From the NCBI GenBank assembly GCA_029251265.1, contig JAQXDR010000042.1, positions 1 to 64,000 of the forward strand: a stretch of 64,000 bases of DNA, read 5' to 3'. Positions within the stretch are counted from its first letter, which is position 1. Each line of letters begins with the position of its first letter. The position numbers and the translations under genes are program-made. The stretch is from Pseudoprimorskyibacter sp. (GTDB taxonomy: Bacteria > Pseudomonadota > Alphaproteobacteria > Rhodobacterales > Rhodobacteraceae). Under the pieces are notes generated by a model. It saw only the letters and a list, made by a program, of their open reading frames with translations. It did no database searches and was not told the DNA's origin. Of this stretch, positions 25,558-34,112 are shown piece by piece.

Positions 25558-26406
25558 TTATTCAGGTGTGTAGTAGACAGCAATATCACCAGTGTAGTCA
25601 TCCCAGAACTGGATCTGGGTCGCGCCGTAGGCTGACATCATTTCGTTGTAGGTGCCATCCGCAACCATATCACGCAAAACATCCGCCACAGCATGTGCAA
25701 GATCCCCACCGGTCACACCGTCAAACCCGAAAGACGATGGCAATCCAGGGTTCAGACCTGATGCCCCAACATCAAACGGGCCCTGATCAGCAAGATAGGC
25801 CGCGGTTGCGTCCGAGCCGAACACCGCGCGCACCTGACCGGCACCAAGGGCCGCAAAGGCATCACCAAATGTGTTGAAGGCCTGAATGTCCATGGACTCC
25901 ATACCCTGAGCGACCTGCGCCTCGTTAATTTCCCGCATCAACGCATCCGCAAAACCAGAAATCTCTGTACCAACGGGCTGGCCTGCCAATTGCGCGTAGC
26001 CCGTGATGTCATGCGGATTGCCATCCTGAACAACGATGGCCAGTGCATTCACCACATAAGGAACCATCTGCATGATCTTGGCACGGTCGGGTTTGTAGTA
26101 AAGCCCGGTGTTGATCATATCCCAACGTTTGCTGGCCAGTCCTGGGATCTGAACCTCAAAAGGAACGTTGGTGTATACAGGCTCAAGGCAAAGTCGCTTT
26201 GCAATTTCATCGCCAAGATCAGGATGCAAACCCATCAATTTGCCCGATACATCAATATATTGGCGGGGCGGAAGCGTCGCATTGATCGACATAGTCAGTT
26301 TACCAGGCTCGACCGTTGTCAGGTTGTCCGGGCAATCTTGTGCGAGGGCACTGCTTGCCAACAGGCCCAAGCCAATCGCGACGGAACTCAGTGAAAAATA
26401 CTTCAT
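25558..26406 (-). CDS. Periplasmic amino-acid-type solute-binding protein (ABC family 3)
   Basis: A 282-residue SBP with a signal peptide (MKYFSLSSVAIGLGLLASSALA-Q). The mature part shows the family-3 features DVSGKLMGLHPDLGDEIAKRL, RWDMINTGLYYKPDRAKIM and GTEISGFADALM. It captures a small, probably amino-acid-like or amine solute in the periplasm and delivers it to the single permease/ATPase. An AAGGAAAAG ribosome binding site precedes the ATG. It is the second gene of the operon after the M20 homologue. The family binds mostly amino acids and their derivatives; the exact ligand is unknown. Confidence 0.88.
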   Translation of the reverse strand: MKYFSLSSVAIGLGLLASSALAQDCPDNLTTVEPGKLTMSINATLPPRQYIDVSGKLMGLHPDLGDEIAKRLCLEPVYTNVPFEVQIPGLASKRWDMINTGLYYKPDRAKIMQMVPYVVNALAIVVQDGNPHDITGYAQLAGQPVGTEISGFADALMREINEAQVAQGMESMDIQAFNTFGDAFAALGAGQVRAVFGSDATAAYLADQGPFDVGASGLNPGLPSSFGFDGVTGGDLAHAVADVLRDMVADGTYNEMMSAYGATQIQFWDDYTGDIAVYYTPE

Positions 26407-26445
26407 ACTCTTTTCCTTTCCCTTGGTTACGTAATGTCTTCCGCG

Positions 26446-27747
26446 TTAGTGCGGGGGTGATTGAGGTGACTTTTGTGCCTGTTTTCCAGAGCACCAGTTG
26501 ACGACTATTTCTGCCGTGACATCCACCATGCACTGAAAGTCGGCCACATCGACCCATTCATCGTTCCGACCATTCTGCGTCAGATCTCCGCCAAGACACC
26601 CAAGGCCGACACAGGGGATATTCGCCTCGACAATGGGGTTGCGGATATCAGAGGACGTGTGCATCGGGTTGACCTGAGGCAGACCGCCTGTGATGTCGGC
26701 CACAACGCGCGCCGCCGTGGCGTATAGCGGGTGGTGCGGCGGCACCTCTCCACCGGTGACCCCGGTCACCCACGTGATTTTCGGCGGATGGTCCTTGAGC
26801 CACGGGTCTTTTGTTGTCGCATTCCGAACCGCGTCAGAAATTTCTGCTTTCACATTATCCAGCGTTTCGCCAGGTGGAAATGACACCGCACAGCCAAGTG
26901 TACATCGATCCTGGATTCTGGACAGACGCTGCATGTCACCGGACTGGATGTGTGACACATGTATGTTGGTAGCCCGCCCAACAATAGATTCAATCAACGG
27001 GTGGCGCACACGGGCTGCACGATCTTCGGCCAATTGCATCAATGCCGACCGGACCAGCAACGCCTTGTCGATCGGGTTATCGGACAAATGGGAAAAGGCA
27101 GTGTGACCGGGCTCTGTTGTGTCGGGCTGGCGACCCGACACCTCGATAAGAAACTCTATATGACCGGAGGCCGTGGCTTTTATCTCGCGCATGCCAATAC
27201 CGGATTCTGCGGGATGCAAATAAAGCGCAGCATCCGCGCGCAACCCATCGTGTAACAGCGCTGCAACACCCCGCGCATACCGTTTTGAAGGTGTCGATGC
27301 AAAAACCACTCGTCCCATCGGGATATTCGCAGCCGCCGCCCGTTCAATGGCAAGCACAGCGGCGGCGCATCCGGCAAGGTCATCCGCAACACCCCATCCG
27401 TAAAGGCGCCCGTTTTCTATTTCTGCCCCAAAAGGATCGTGATGCCACCGGCTGACATCACTTTGCGCCTCACCATCAGGATGAGCAAACATTAAAAGGC
27501 TGGGCAGGGATGGATCCCCCGCGAGACTGCCCACAACTGCGGTTCGTTCACCGACAGCACGCGCGGCATCCAGAGCAAATTCCCCCACCACTGTTACGTC
27601 AGCTGGATCGTAGCGGTGCACATCAACCATGCAGCCAGCCGCCAAAAGCCGTTGCTGGATCACGTCTTGAACAGCGGATTCGCCATGCGCCTGCGCAAAA
27701 ACAAGCTGTCGCAATAGATCTAGTGCTGCGTTTTCGATGTTCCCCAA
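26446..27747 (-). CDS. M20-family peptidase homologue with a degraded metal site
   Basis: A 433-residue protein with the M20 (ArgE/DapE/CPG2) fold. H89-P-D91 in MFAHPDGE and D122 in YGWGVADDLAG match the first metal ligand, catalytic Asp and bridging Asp. The place of the catalytic Glu-Glu pair reads FASTPSKRYARG (about 149-160), so both Glu are missing. The next ligand (E-P-T in the family) is LHPAES with H178, and the last His before the E-Y/W-V motif is Asn (QNGRNDEWV). It may use another metal set, act on a different bond, or be non-catalytic. The start is TTG at 27747, since a stop lies just upstream. It is first in the nine-gene operon, and GTATAC operators lie 10-33 bases before the start. 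Confidence 0.75.
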   Translation of the reverse strand: MGNIENAALDLLRQLVFAQAHGESAVQDVIQQRLLAAGCMVDVHRYDPADVTVVGEFALDAARAVGERTAVVGSLAGDPSLPSLLMFAHPDGEAQSDVSRWHHDPFGAEIENGRLYGWGVADDLAGCAAAVLAIERAAAANIPMGRVVFASTPSKRYARGVAALLHDGLRADAALYLHPAESGIGMREIKATASGHIEFLIEVSGRQPDTTEPGHTAFSHLSDNPIDKALLVRSALMQLAEDRAARVRHPLIESIVGRATNIHVSHIQSGDMQRLSRIQDRCTLGCAVSFPPGETLDNVKAEISDAVRNATTKDPWLKDHPPKITWVTGVTGGEVPPHHPLYATAARVVADITGGLPQVNPMHTSSDIRNPIVEANIPCVGLGCLGGDLTQNGRNDEWVDVADFQCMVDVTAEIVVNWCSGKQAQKSPQSPPH

Positions 27748-27756
27748 GCCTCAAAA

Positions 27757-27780
27757 TTTTGGTATACAGACGGTATACCG
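27757..27780. promoter_or_regulatory. Tandem GTATAC operators for an FCD-type GntR regulator
   Basis: TTTTGGTATAC (27757-27767) and CGGTATACCG (27771-27780, a perfect palindrome) stand side by side in the gap between the divergent M20 and GntR genes. GntR proteins of the FCD (FadR) branch typically bind TGGTATACCA-like sites. The pair lies only 10-33 bases ahead of the M20 start codon, so a bound regulator would block leftward transcription. Confidence 0.6.
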
Positions 27781-27949
27781 TTATTTTGTCGTGCCATATG
27801 AGGACAAAGCAAGAATTATTTTCCAACTTTGGCGTCGAAAGGTAACTTCTCTTTCACTTACAGAGTGCTTTGGCTACAAATCGGCAGGCACAAAATAGCT
27901 GTTCGTCGAAAAATTATGCAAAAAGCAAATCAAGAGAGGGAGATGTGAT

Positions 27950-28624
27950 GTGACGACGACCCACGCAAGCCCTCTGGATGATCAAACCGATTCGCTTGGC
28001 GGACCTACGACCCTGTCCCAAAAGGCCTACGTAGCGCTGTACCGTCTGATACAGGAACGGGCTTTGCCTGTTGGTCGCCCGATTGTGGAGGCCAAACTGG
28101 CCGAACAACTTGGTGTATCACGCACACCTCTGCGTCAGGCGCTACAACGGCTTGAAAGCGAAGGGTTGCTAAAAAAGCTGGAAAGTAGATCCTATGTGGT
28201 GCGCCGTGTCGAGCTACGCGAGTATCTTCAAAGCTTGAAAGCCCGCGAAATCCTAGAGGCAGAGGCCGCCGAGTTGGCAATAGGCCGTATAGACGCCGCG
28301 CATCTGGCGCAGGCACGTCATTCCTTGCGCGACGTCCAGAACCAAAGCCCGTACGATATGCTTGAGCATTGGAGATCTGACGACAAAGTCCACAACCTCT
28401 ATATCCGCGCCTGTGGCAATTTGGTCATTCAGGATATTTTATTTTCCTTGCGCACAACCACGAAGCTGTTCGAAATCGAACGGCTGTCCGAGCGGCTGAA
28501 ACCAGATAGCAGACAGCATGAAGAGATTTTGGATGCTATTGAAAAAAGGGACGCGGCAGAGGTGCGTGCCGCTGTGCAAAGTCATCTCAGGTCCCTTGCA
28601 GAATTTGCCATTTCTGTCCTGTAG
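27950..28624 (+). CDS. GntR-family (FCD-type) regulator of the adjacent catabolic operon
   Basis: A 224-residue regulator. The winged helix-turn-helix (about 20-85) contains PIVEAKLAEQLGVSRTPLRQALQRLESEGLL, split by family-typical positions. The C-terminal all-helical FCD domain shows the metal/ligand residues in D.H pairs (RSDDKVHNLYI) and a late QHEEI.DAI motif. The start is GTG at 27950 with a GAGAGGGAGA ribosome binding site about 7 bases upstream. It diverges from the nine-gene operon ending at 17662, with tandem GTATAC sites between. It is very likely that operon's repressor, released by the substrate or a carboxylated intermediate. Confidence 0.88.
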   Translation: MTTTHASPLDDQTDSLGGPTTLSQKAYVALYRLIQERALPVGRPIVEAKLAEQLGVSRTPLRQALQRLESEGLLKKLESRSYVVRRVELREYLQSLKAREILEAEAAELAIGRIDAAHLAQARHSLRDVQNQSPYDMLEHWRSDDKVHNLYIRACGNLVIQDILFSLRTTTKLFEIERLSERLKPDSRQHEEILDAIEKRDAAEVRAAVQSHLRSLAEFAISVL

Positions 28625-28816
28625 GAACTTAAAAGCTTCTGATCATAGAGTATTGCTACCCAGCAAATTCATGCCCGCTGTTATGGATAATGGGGGGTGT
28701 TCGAACGAACAATGCATTGACCACGCAGAATATATTTACGCGCATGCAACCAAAGTGAAAATGCGCCCAGCATGGCCAACCCTGCGCGCATCCAAGTCTA
28801 AAAAATCACATCCGGG

Positions 28817-30331
28817 TTAGGTTAACAAATCCGCCGAAAGCAAAGTGTCGCTAAAGTTTTGGAAACAGACCGGACGCAAAAACCGGCGTATCGACAGCGT
28901 GCCGACCGAGGTTGCCCCAAAATTTGTCGACGCAGGATATGGCCCACCGTGCACCATGCTGTCTGCTACCTCGACACCTGTTGGATATCCATTGGCCAAA
29001 AGACGGCCAGCTTTTCTCTCTAATATCGGTAAAAGCGCAAGAGCATCGGCTTCGTCTGATTGATCCAAGTGCAGCGTGACGGTCAACTGTCCGAGCAGCG
29101 ACTGTGCAATATCACGCATTTCGGACATGTCTTTGGCGATGACAATCAGCCCCAAAGGCCCAAAGACCTCTTCTCCCAGATCCGCATTTTGCAACCATGT
29201 CTTGGCAGTCGTTTGATACAAATAGGGCGTTGCAACCCGACCATCACAGGTCGTGCTGACCAGAGCGTCAACGTCCTCAGATCCTGCGACCAGTTGCTGT
29301 CCCCGGCGGAAGGCCTCTGCAATTCCATCCGTCAGCATGACCTGCGATGGTGTCTTCGCCAGCGCCTCCGTTGCAGCCTCGATGAAGGGGGCAGAAATAT
29401 CTTCCAGCACAACCGCGATACCGGGGTTGGTACAGAACTGGCCCGCCCCCATCGTCAGTGACGCAGCCCAGCCCGTGCCAATATCAGTACCGCGCGCTTT
29501 CGTTGCCTCGGGCAGCAAGAACATCGGATTGACCGAGCCCAATTCGCCAAAGAATGGAATGGGCTCAGGACGCGCCGCACATAAATCATACAGCGCCCGT
29601 CCCCCAGCCAAAGATCCGGTAAATCCGACGGCTTTGATAAGCGGGTGCTGAACCAATCTTGTGCCAACGGCCCGGTCGCCCCCTTGTATCAGTGAAAATA
29701 CGCCAGGATGGACATCGCATTTTTGTATGGCTGCGAGAATAGCTTCAGCGATAATCTCGCCTGTGCCGGGGTGCGCTGAATGTCCTTTGACAACGACAGG
29801 ACACCCCGCCGCCATAGCCGCGGCTGTATCGCCACCGGCCGTAGAGAACGCCAGTGGGAAGTTGGATGCACCAAATACGGCAACAGGTCCAATAGGACGC
29901 TGGATCATTTTAAGATCAGGGCGCGGCAAAGGTTTACGGTCAATCAGCACGGGATCATGGCGTAGATCCAGATACTTACCTTGCAGAAGATGCTCGGCGA
30001 AAAGCCGTAACTGCCCAGTTGTCCGGCCACGTTCGCCTTGCAGACGGGCTTCTGGCAAACCGGTTTCCTGACATCCGATCTCGGTTATCGCATCACCCCG
30101 GGCCTCGATCTCGTCAGCGATCGCATGCAAGAAGGCCGCGCGATGATCCCGGCTGGAATATCCAAAAGACCAAAATGCGTCTTCGGCCGCTTCGACAGCC
30201 TTATCAACATTTTCAACAGAGCCTACCGAATATGAATGTGCCGGACCATGGGCTGGCGAGGACATGAAGCTTTGTGTCCCGGGGGTCCAATGACCCGCTA
30301 TCAAATGGTTTCCAGTCGGTTGAAATGTCAT
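28817..30331 (-). CDS. Alpha-ketoglutarate semialdehyde dehydrogenase-like enzyme
   Basis: A 504-residue aldehyde dehydrogenase of the KGSADH type, which oxidises 2,5-dioxopentanoate to alpha-ketoglutarate with NAD(P). The catalytic pair is visible: E263 in FFGELGSVNP and C300 in MGAGQFCTNPG. The glycine loop is GFTGSLAGGRALYDL, and FGASNFPLAFSTAGGDTAAAMAAG is the KGSADH-typical variant of the nucleotide-side region. It is the last gene of the eight-gene operon, overlapping the PdxA homologue by ATGA. With the keto-deoxypentonate dehydratase homologue upstream it completes a non-phosphorylative (Weimberg-type) route. It could also serve a hydroxyproline-type pathway from the neighbouring operon. 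Confidence 0.82.
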   Translation of the reverse strand: MTFQPTGNHLIAGHWTPGTQSFMSSPAHGPAHSYSVGSVENVDKAVEAAEDAFWSFGYSSRDHRAAFLHAIADEIEARGDAITEIGCQETGLPEARLQGERGRTTGQLRLFAEHLLQGKYLDLRHDPVLIDRKPLPRPDLKMIQRPIGPVAVFGASNFPLAFSTAGGDTAAAMAAGCPVVVKGHSAHPGTGEIIAEAILAAIQKCDVHPGVFSLIQGGDRAVGTRLVQHPLIKAVGFTGSLAGGRALYDLCAARPEPIPFFGELGSVNPMFLLPEATKARGTDIGTGWAASLTMGAGQFCTNPGIAVVLEDISAPFIEAATEALAKTPSQVMLTDGIAEAFRRGQQLVAGSEDVDALVSTTCDGRVATPYLYQTTAKTWLQNADLGEEVFGPLGLIVIAKDMSEMRDIAQSLLGQLTVTLHLDQSDEADALALLPILERKAGRLLANGYPTGVEVADSMVHGGPYPASTNFGATSVGTLSIRRFLRPVCFQNFSDTLLSADLLT

Positions 30332-31338
30332 GCAGCAGCACCCTTTTCCCAGTTCGTGACCATGTCACATAGAATATCAAAAGCAGCCCGCGTTGCGCCT
30401 ACGTCGGCGACGCCTTTGCCGGCGATATCAAAAGCCGTGCCATGTGCGGGCGTAGCCACAGGAATGGGCAGCCCGCCTTGCACGGTGACACCCCGATCAA
30501 AACCCAACAGCTTTAACGCAATCTGGCCTTGATCGTGATACATCGTCACAACAGCGTCGATCTCTTTCGCGACTGCCTTGAGAAACACCGTGTCGGACGG
30601 CCACGGTCCGTCAACGGCCATTTGAGTTTCGGCCAGTTTTTGCACGGCTGGTATCAGAATGTCGATTTCCTCTGATCCGAAATTTCCATTGTCACCGGCA
30701 TGCGGATTTAATGCTGCAACAGAGATCCGAGGCCGCGCCAGCCCGGATCGACGCAATACAGTATCAATCAGGTAGACAGCCTCATGCACGCGCTTTTCCG
30801 AAATCACACCCGCAACGTCGCGAAGCGGAATGTGGCTTGTCACGCGGCTGGTCCACATTCCGTCCAGTGTATTAAGTTCGGAAATGTAAGTCGTAACGCC
30901 CAGCTTTTCGGCCATATAATGCAATTCATCATCATGGCCCAAACCACCAAGGTGCAAAGACGCCTTGTTGAAAGGCGCAAACAAAAATCCGTCGATCACC
31001 CCGTCTTGCGTCAAGGCCATGGCCGCATCCAGCGTTCGAAGGGCAGAGATACCCCCCTCTTTGGTAACCTCTGCCGGACGGATATCGTCAGGATCCACGG
31101 TCTGCATCGCATGCAAGGCGCAAAGCGGCTTTGACACCCAATCTTCAGCGCGCGCATCCACCGGCGTCATTGCGATTGTGGTTCCAGCGATCGTCGCACC
31201 TGCCTCAAAAATATGTGCGTCCCCAATGAGCAAAATATCTGCCATTGCATCCACTGCGTCGTCAGCAAGAAGTTTGGCAATCAATTCCGGCCCGATACCG
31301 CTTGGATCGCCGGGGATAATACCGATTTTAGGTTTCAT
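30328..31338 (-). CDS. PdxA-family NAD-dependent dehydrogenase (4-hydroxythreonine-4-phosphate dehydrogenase-like)
   Basis: A 336-residue PdxA-fold protein with IGIIPGDPSGIGPELIAK at the start. Metal-site histidines appear in the VTSHIPLRDV region and in LNPHAGDNGNFGSEE, followed by VTMYHDQGQIALKLLGF and TPAHGTAFDIAGKG. Biosynthetic PdxA makes a pyridoxal precursor. Catabolic PdxA2 proteins oxidise and decarboxylate phosphorylated four-carbon acids in threonate/erythronate pathways and usually sit beside a DUF1537 kinase, which is absent here. Embedded in a sugar-acid operon (ATGA overlap with the dehydrogenase gene, 11-base overlap with the GntR gene), it probably acts on an intermediate or side substrate. 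The exact reaction is unknown. Confidence 0.75.
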   Translation of the reverse strand: MKPKIGIIPGDPSGIGPELIAKLLADDAVDAMADILLIGDAHIFEAGATIAGTTIAMTPVDARAEDWVSKPLCALHAMQTVDPDDIRPAEVTKEGGISALRTLDAAMALTQDGVIDGFLFAPFNKASLHLGGLGHDDELHYMAEKLGVTTYISELNTLDGMWTSRVTSHIPLRDVAGVISEKRVHEAVYLIDTVLRRSGLARPRISVAALNPHAGDNGNFGSEEIDILIPAVQKLAETQMAVDGPWPSDTVFLKAVAKEIDAVVTMYHDQGQIALKLLGFDRGVTVQGGLPIPVATPAHGTAFDIAGKGVADVGATRAAFDILCDMVTNWEKGAAA

Positions 31339-32035
31339 CGCTTGAGGCCCTGATATGATGAAGGTTACGGATTGTGCTTTCTAGGTGCTGTCGCATTTCA
31401 TGGGATGTGCGCGGACCATTTCGTGCAATGAGAGATTTGGTGATCGCGTCATGCTCTGCCAGCGTGTTTTCACGCCGATCCTGCTGTCTGGAAGACATAA
31501 AGCGTGACCGCCACAAACGCGCGTTATACTGCTTATGGGTCGCGGCCAGCGGCGCATTTTTCGCAGCCTCCACAATCCTTGCATGAAACGCCATGTCGAG
31601 ATGAAAAAAGGCAAGCGGCGTTGCGTCATCTGGCAGGGCATGCATCGATTGGCTAAGCGCACGAATTTCGTCAAGGTCCCCCTCATCCGCGGCCTTGCAG
31701 GCCAGATCCCCCGCCAAACCTTCCAGAGCGCTTAGAACCTCAATATTCTGGGTGATTTCTTCTAACGATGGATCGGCAATCCGCGGACGGCGCGTGGGTC
31801 CATATTCAATCAAGCCTTCGGTTTCGAGAATACGCAGCGCATCTTTCAGGGGGGTCCTGCTAATCCCCAAGCCCTCTGCCAGATCACGTTCGGGAACTGG
31901 CGTGCCAGGGGCAAGTTTTTCAAGCAAAATCAGTTCGCGCAGGGTGTCCGCAGCCTCTGCACTCAATGAGCGGCGCTCAGGTACCGAAGCCCCCTTGCTG
32001 ACAATAGAGACGAGGCTTTGATGCGGTTTGCTCAT
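31328..32035 (-). CDS. GntR-family (FCD-type) regulator inside the pentonate operon
   Basis: A 235-residue regulator. The winged helix-turn-helix (about 22-90) includes GTPVPERDLAEGLGISRTPLKDALRILETEGLI, split by family-typical positions, and an FCD domain with HLDMAFHARIVEAAKN and a late H follows. The start at 32035 is chosen because its ATG overlaps the stop of the upstream dehydratase gene (ATGA); the longer frame to 32131 lies within that gene. Carried within its target operon, it is probably auto-regulated. The palindrome at 37135-37150 upstream of the first gene is its most likely operator. Confidence 0.86.
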   Translation of the reverse strand: MSKPHQSLVSIVSKGASVPERRSLSAEAADTLRELILLEKLAPGTPVPERDLAEGLGISRTPLKDALRILETEGLIEYGPTRRPRIADPSLEEITQNIEVLSALEGLAGDLACKAADEGDLDEIRALSQSMHALPDDATPLAFFHLDMAFHARIVEAAKNAPLAATHKQYNARLWRSRFMSSRQQDRRENTLAEHDAITKSLIARNGPRTSHEMRQHLESTIRNLHHIRASSDET

Positions 32036-32943
32036 TTTGCCCACCTTAGGATCAGGGGATCCAGAGGGCGTAAATGGTCGATAAGCTCGCTGCGTGTTGG
32101 TGCGGGTAACGGTGCAATGGGATGCCGGCAAAAAGCAGAGTGTATCACGTGGCCTTCAACCAGCGCCTCTTTTGTTGCACGGAACCCGCATTGACGGTTT
32201 TCGTGGTTTATCACTGGTAGGACCCTCCGATAGGCGGTCTTGGCAGAAACGCGGTCCCCGTTCAAATGATCAGAAATGATGGGCTTGATGAGATCGGGGA
32301 TCAAGGCCGATGTCATGGAACCGGTGGCCCCTGCATCCAGATCCGCAAGCAATGTGATCGCCTCTTCTCCGTCAAAGGGGCCTTCGATGGCATCGCCTCC
32401 CTGCGCGATCAATCCTCTGAGCTTGGAGGCCGTGCCCGGGCATTCAATCTTAAATAACTTCAGCATCTCGATCTCGCGCGCCATACGCACAAGCAAGGCA
32501 ACGGGCAGATCCACCCCTGAAAGAGGCGCATCTTGCAACATGATCGGGATACCAACCTCGCCCACGTGCGCGAATTGTTCAAAGGTCTGCTCGGGCGTGC
32601 CCTTTAACAAAGCCCCATGATAGGGAGCCATCATCATGACGACGGACGCCCCAAGATCTTTGGCCTGGACCGCCCGCTGTACAACGATTTCGGTTGCAAA
32701 ATGACTGACCGTGACAATGACAGGCACCCTGCCATCAACATGTGCAAGGCATAACCTGGTCAGGGTGTCGCGTTCCGCATCCGAGATCAGGAACTGTTCC
32801 GAGAAGTTGGCCAGAATACAAATACCATCGACCCCTTGATCAATCATCAGATCAAGAACCCGTTTCATACCGTCAAGATCCAACGTTCCGTCATCCTTAA
32901 ACGGCGTTGGTGCCACCGGCCAAATTCCACTATAAGGTCTCAT
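32032..32943 (-). CDS. L-2-keto-3-deoxypentonate dehydratase-like DapA-family enzyme
   Basis: A 303-residue TIM-barrel lyase of the DapA superfamily. The usual Tyr of the Y-N-x-P motif is absent: the segment reads [15 protein letters not shown]. The Schiff-base Lys is in [22 protein letters not shown] near residue 40 and [17 protein letters not shown] in the C-terminal half agree with what I recall of L-2-keto-3-deoxyarabonate dehydratase of Azospirillum, which converts the keto-deoxy acid to alpha-ketoglutarate semialdehyde. The dehydrogenase for that product is encoded downstream. Overlaps on both sides (ATGA) show tight coupling. An aldolase with the same fold is the main alternative. Confidence 0.72.
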   Translation of the reverse strand: MRPYSGIWPVAPTPFKDDGTLDLDGMKRVLDLMIDQGVDGICILANFSEQFLISDAERDTLTRLCLAHVDGRVPVIVTVSHFATEIVVQRAVQAKDLGASVVMMMAPYHGALLKGTPEQTFEQFAHVGEVGIPIMLQDAPLSGVDLPVALLVRMAREIEMLKLFKIECPGTASKLRGLIAQGGDAIEGPFDGEEAITLLADLDAGATGSMTSALIPDLIKPIISDHLNGDRVSAKTAYRRVLPVINHENRQCGFRATKEALVEGHVIHSAFCRHPIAPLPAPTRSELIDHLRPLDPLILRWAK

Positions 32944-34112
32944 TCTATGATCTCAAAGTTGTGCATATGTTCGTTGGTGATCTCGATACCAAGGCCGGGC
33001 AGATCATCGTCCAACTGCAGGTAGCCATCTACGGCGTCGGGATCGCCTTTGAAGATGTAGTAAAAAAGCTCATTGCCGACTTCTACATCAAAAACGGGGA
33101 AGTATTCGCTGATCGGACAATTCACGTTTGCCATGGTCAGGTGGTAGTTATGCATCTGGCCCGCATGCGGAATTACCGGAATCTGAAACGCTTCGGCGAC
33201 GGCATTGATTTTCTGCGCAGCGGTTATGCCTCCGACACGATTGGTGTCATACTGCAACACGCTGACCGCGCCTTTTCGAAGAAGGTCTGCACAGCCAATC
33301 AGACCAAATTCGTGCTCGCCACCAGAAATCGGAATAGGCCCCTTGTTGAGTTCGGCGTATCCATGCACATCCTCGGCGATCACGGGCTCTTCCAGCCATC
33401 GCGGTTCAAACTTTTCAAGTTTGGGAAGCATACGACGCGTATAGTCAAGGTTCCATCCCATGTAGGCCTCAAGCATCAGATCCTTATCGTATCCGATGAC
33501 CTCGCGCACGGCCTCAACGCGTTTTAGGTTCTCGCGCATTCCGGCCATGCCGTCTTTGGGACCATATCCAAAGCGGGATTTAAAAGCCTGATAACCGTTC
33601 TTCATCGCCTCTTCGGCTTCGGCCTGCATAACCTCGATCGGACCCGCATACAGCTTTGAATAATAGACCGGTATCTTGTCTTTGGTGCGTCCGCCCAACA
33701 GCTTGAACACTGGCTTGCCGGACAATTTCCCCATCAAATCCCAGATGGCGATATCAATGGCCGAAATGGCCGTCATACCAATGCCTTTTCGGCCCCAGGC
33801 ATGCGTGCGCCGGTACATTTTTTCCCAAAGATAAGCATAGTCAAAAGGGTCATGGCCAATCACCAGCGGGGCATACCAGTCGTCGATTGCCTTTTTGACA
33901 ACCGTTGGCGCCAAGGCCGCATTGCCGATCCCAACGGTGCCGTCTTCTGTCTCCACCTCGCAGGTCAGCCATTGATGAAACCGAAACGATGTCATCGCAT
34001 CGCCGCGCTCGTACAGTGCATCACTGGCATTCGTACAAAAATTACCTGTCGGAGGAACCGTCGGCCCCTTCCAATTCCAGACGCGGGTACGGATTGATTT
34101 GATTTTTGTCAT
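32940..34112 (-). CDS. Enolase-superfamily sugar-acid (probably pentonate) dehydratase
   Basis: A 390-residue mandelate-racemase/enolase superfamily member closest, by motif pattern, to the rhamnonate-dehydratase-like branch. Metal ligands are E215 ([10 protein letters not shown]), E241 (RWLEEPV) and E266 (SGGEHEF), with catalytic H316 ([12 protein letters not shown]). Most relatives have Asp at the first ligand; here it is Glu, apparently a subgroup feature. It would dehydrate an aldonate to a 2-keto-3-deoxy acid for the next enzyme. L-lyxonate dehydratase of Pseudomonas is a plausible functional match because that pathway uses the same three steps, but other aldonates are possible. The gene overlaps tctA and the dehydratase gene by ATGA. 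Confidence 0.78.
   Translation of the reverse strand: MTKIKSIRTRVWNWKGPTVPPTGNFCTNASDALYERGDAMTSFRFHQWLTCEVETEDGTVGIGNAALAPTVVKKAIDDWYAPLVIGHDPFDYAYLWEKMYRRTHAWGRKGIGMTAISAIDIAIWDLMGKLSGKPVFKLLGGRTKDKIPVYYSKLYAGPIEVMQAEAEEAMKNGYQAFKSRFGYGPKDGMAGMRENLKRVEAVREVIGYDKDLMLEAYMGWNLDYTRRMLPKLEKFEPRWLEEPVIAEDVHGYAELNKGPIPISGGEHEFGLIGCADLLRKGAVSVLQYDTNRVGGITAAQKINAVAEAFQIPVIPHAGQMHNYHLTMANVNCPISEYFPVFDVEVGNELFYYIFKGDPDAVDGYLQLDDDLPGLGIEITNEHMHNFEIIE

Noticed and set aside
28698-28711. Palindrome TGTTCG-AA-CGAACA between convergent genes
   Set aside because: It lies between two gene ends with no U tract and no promoter role; it could be chance.
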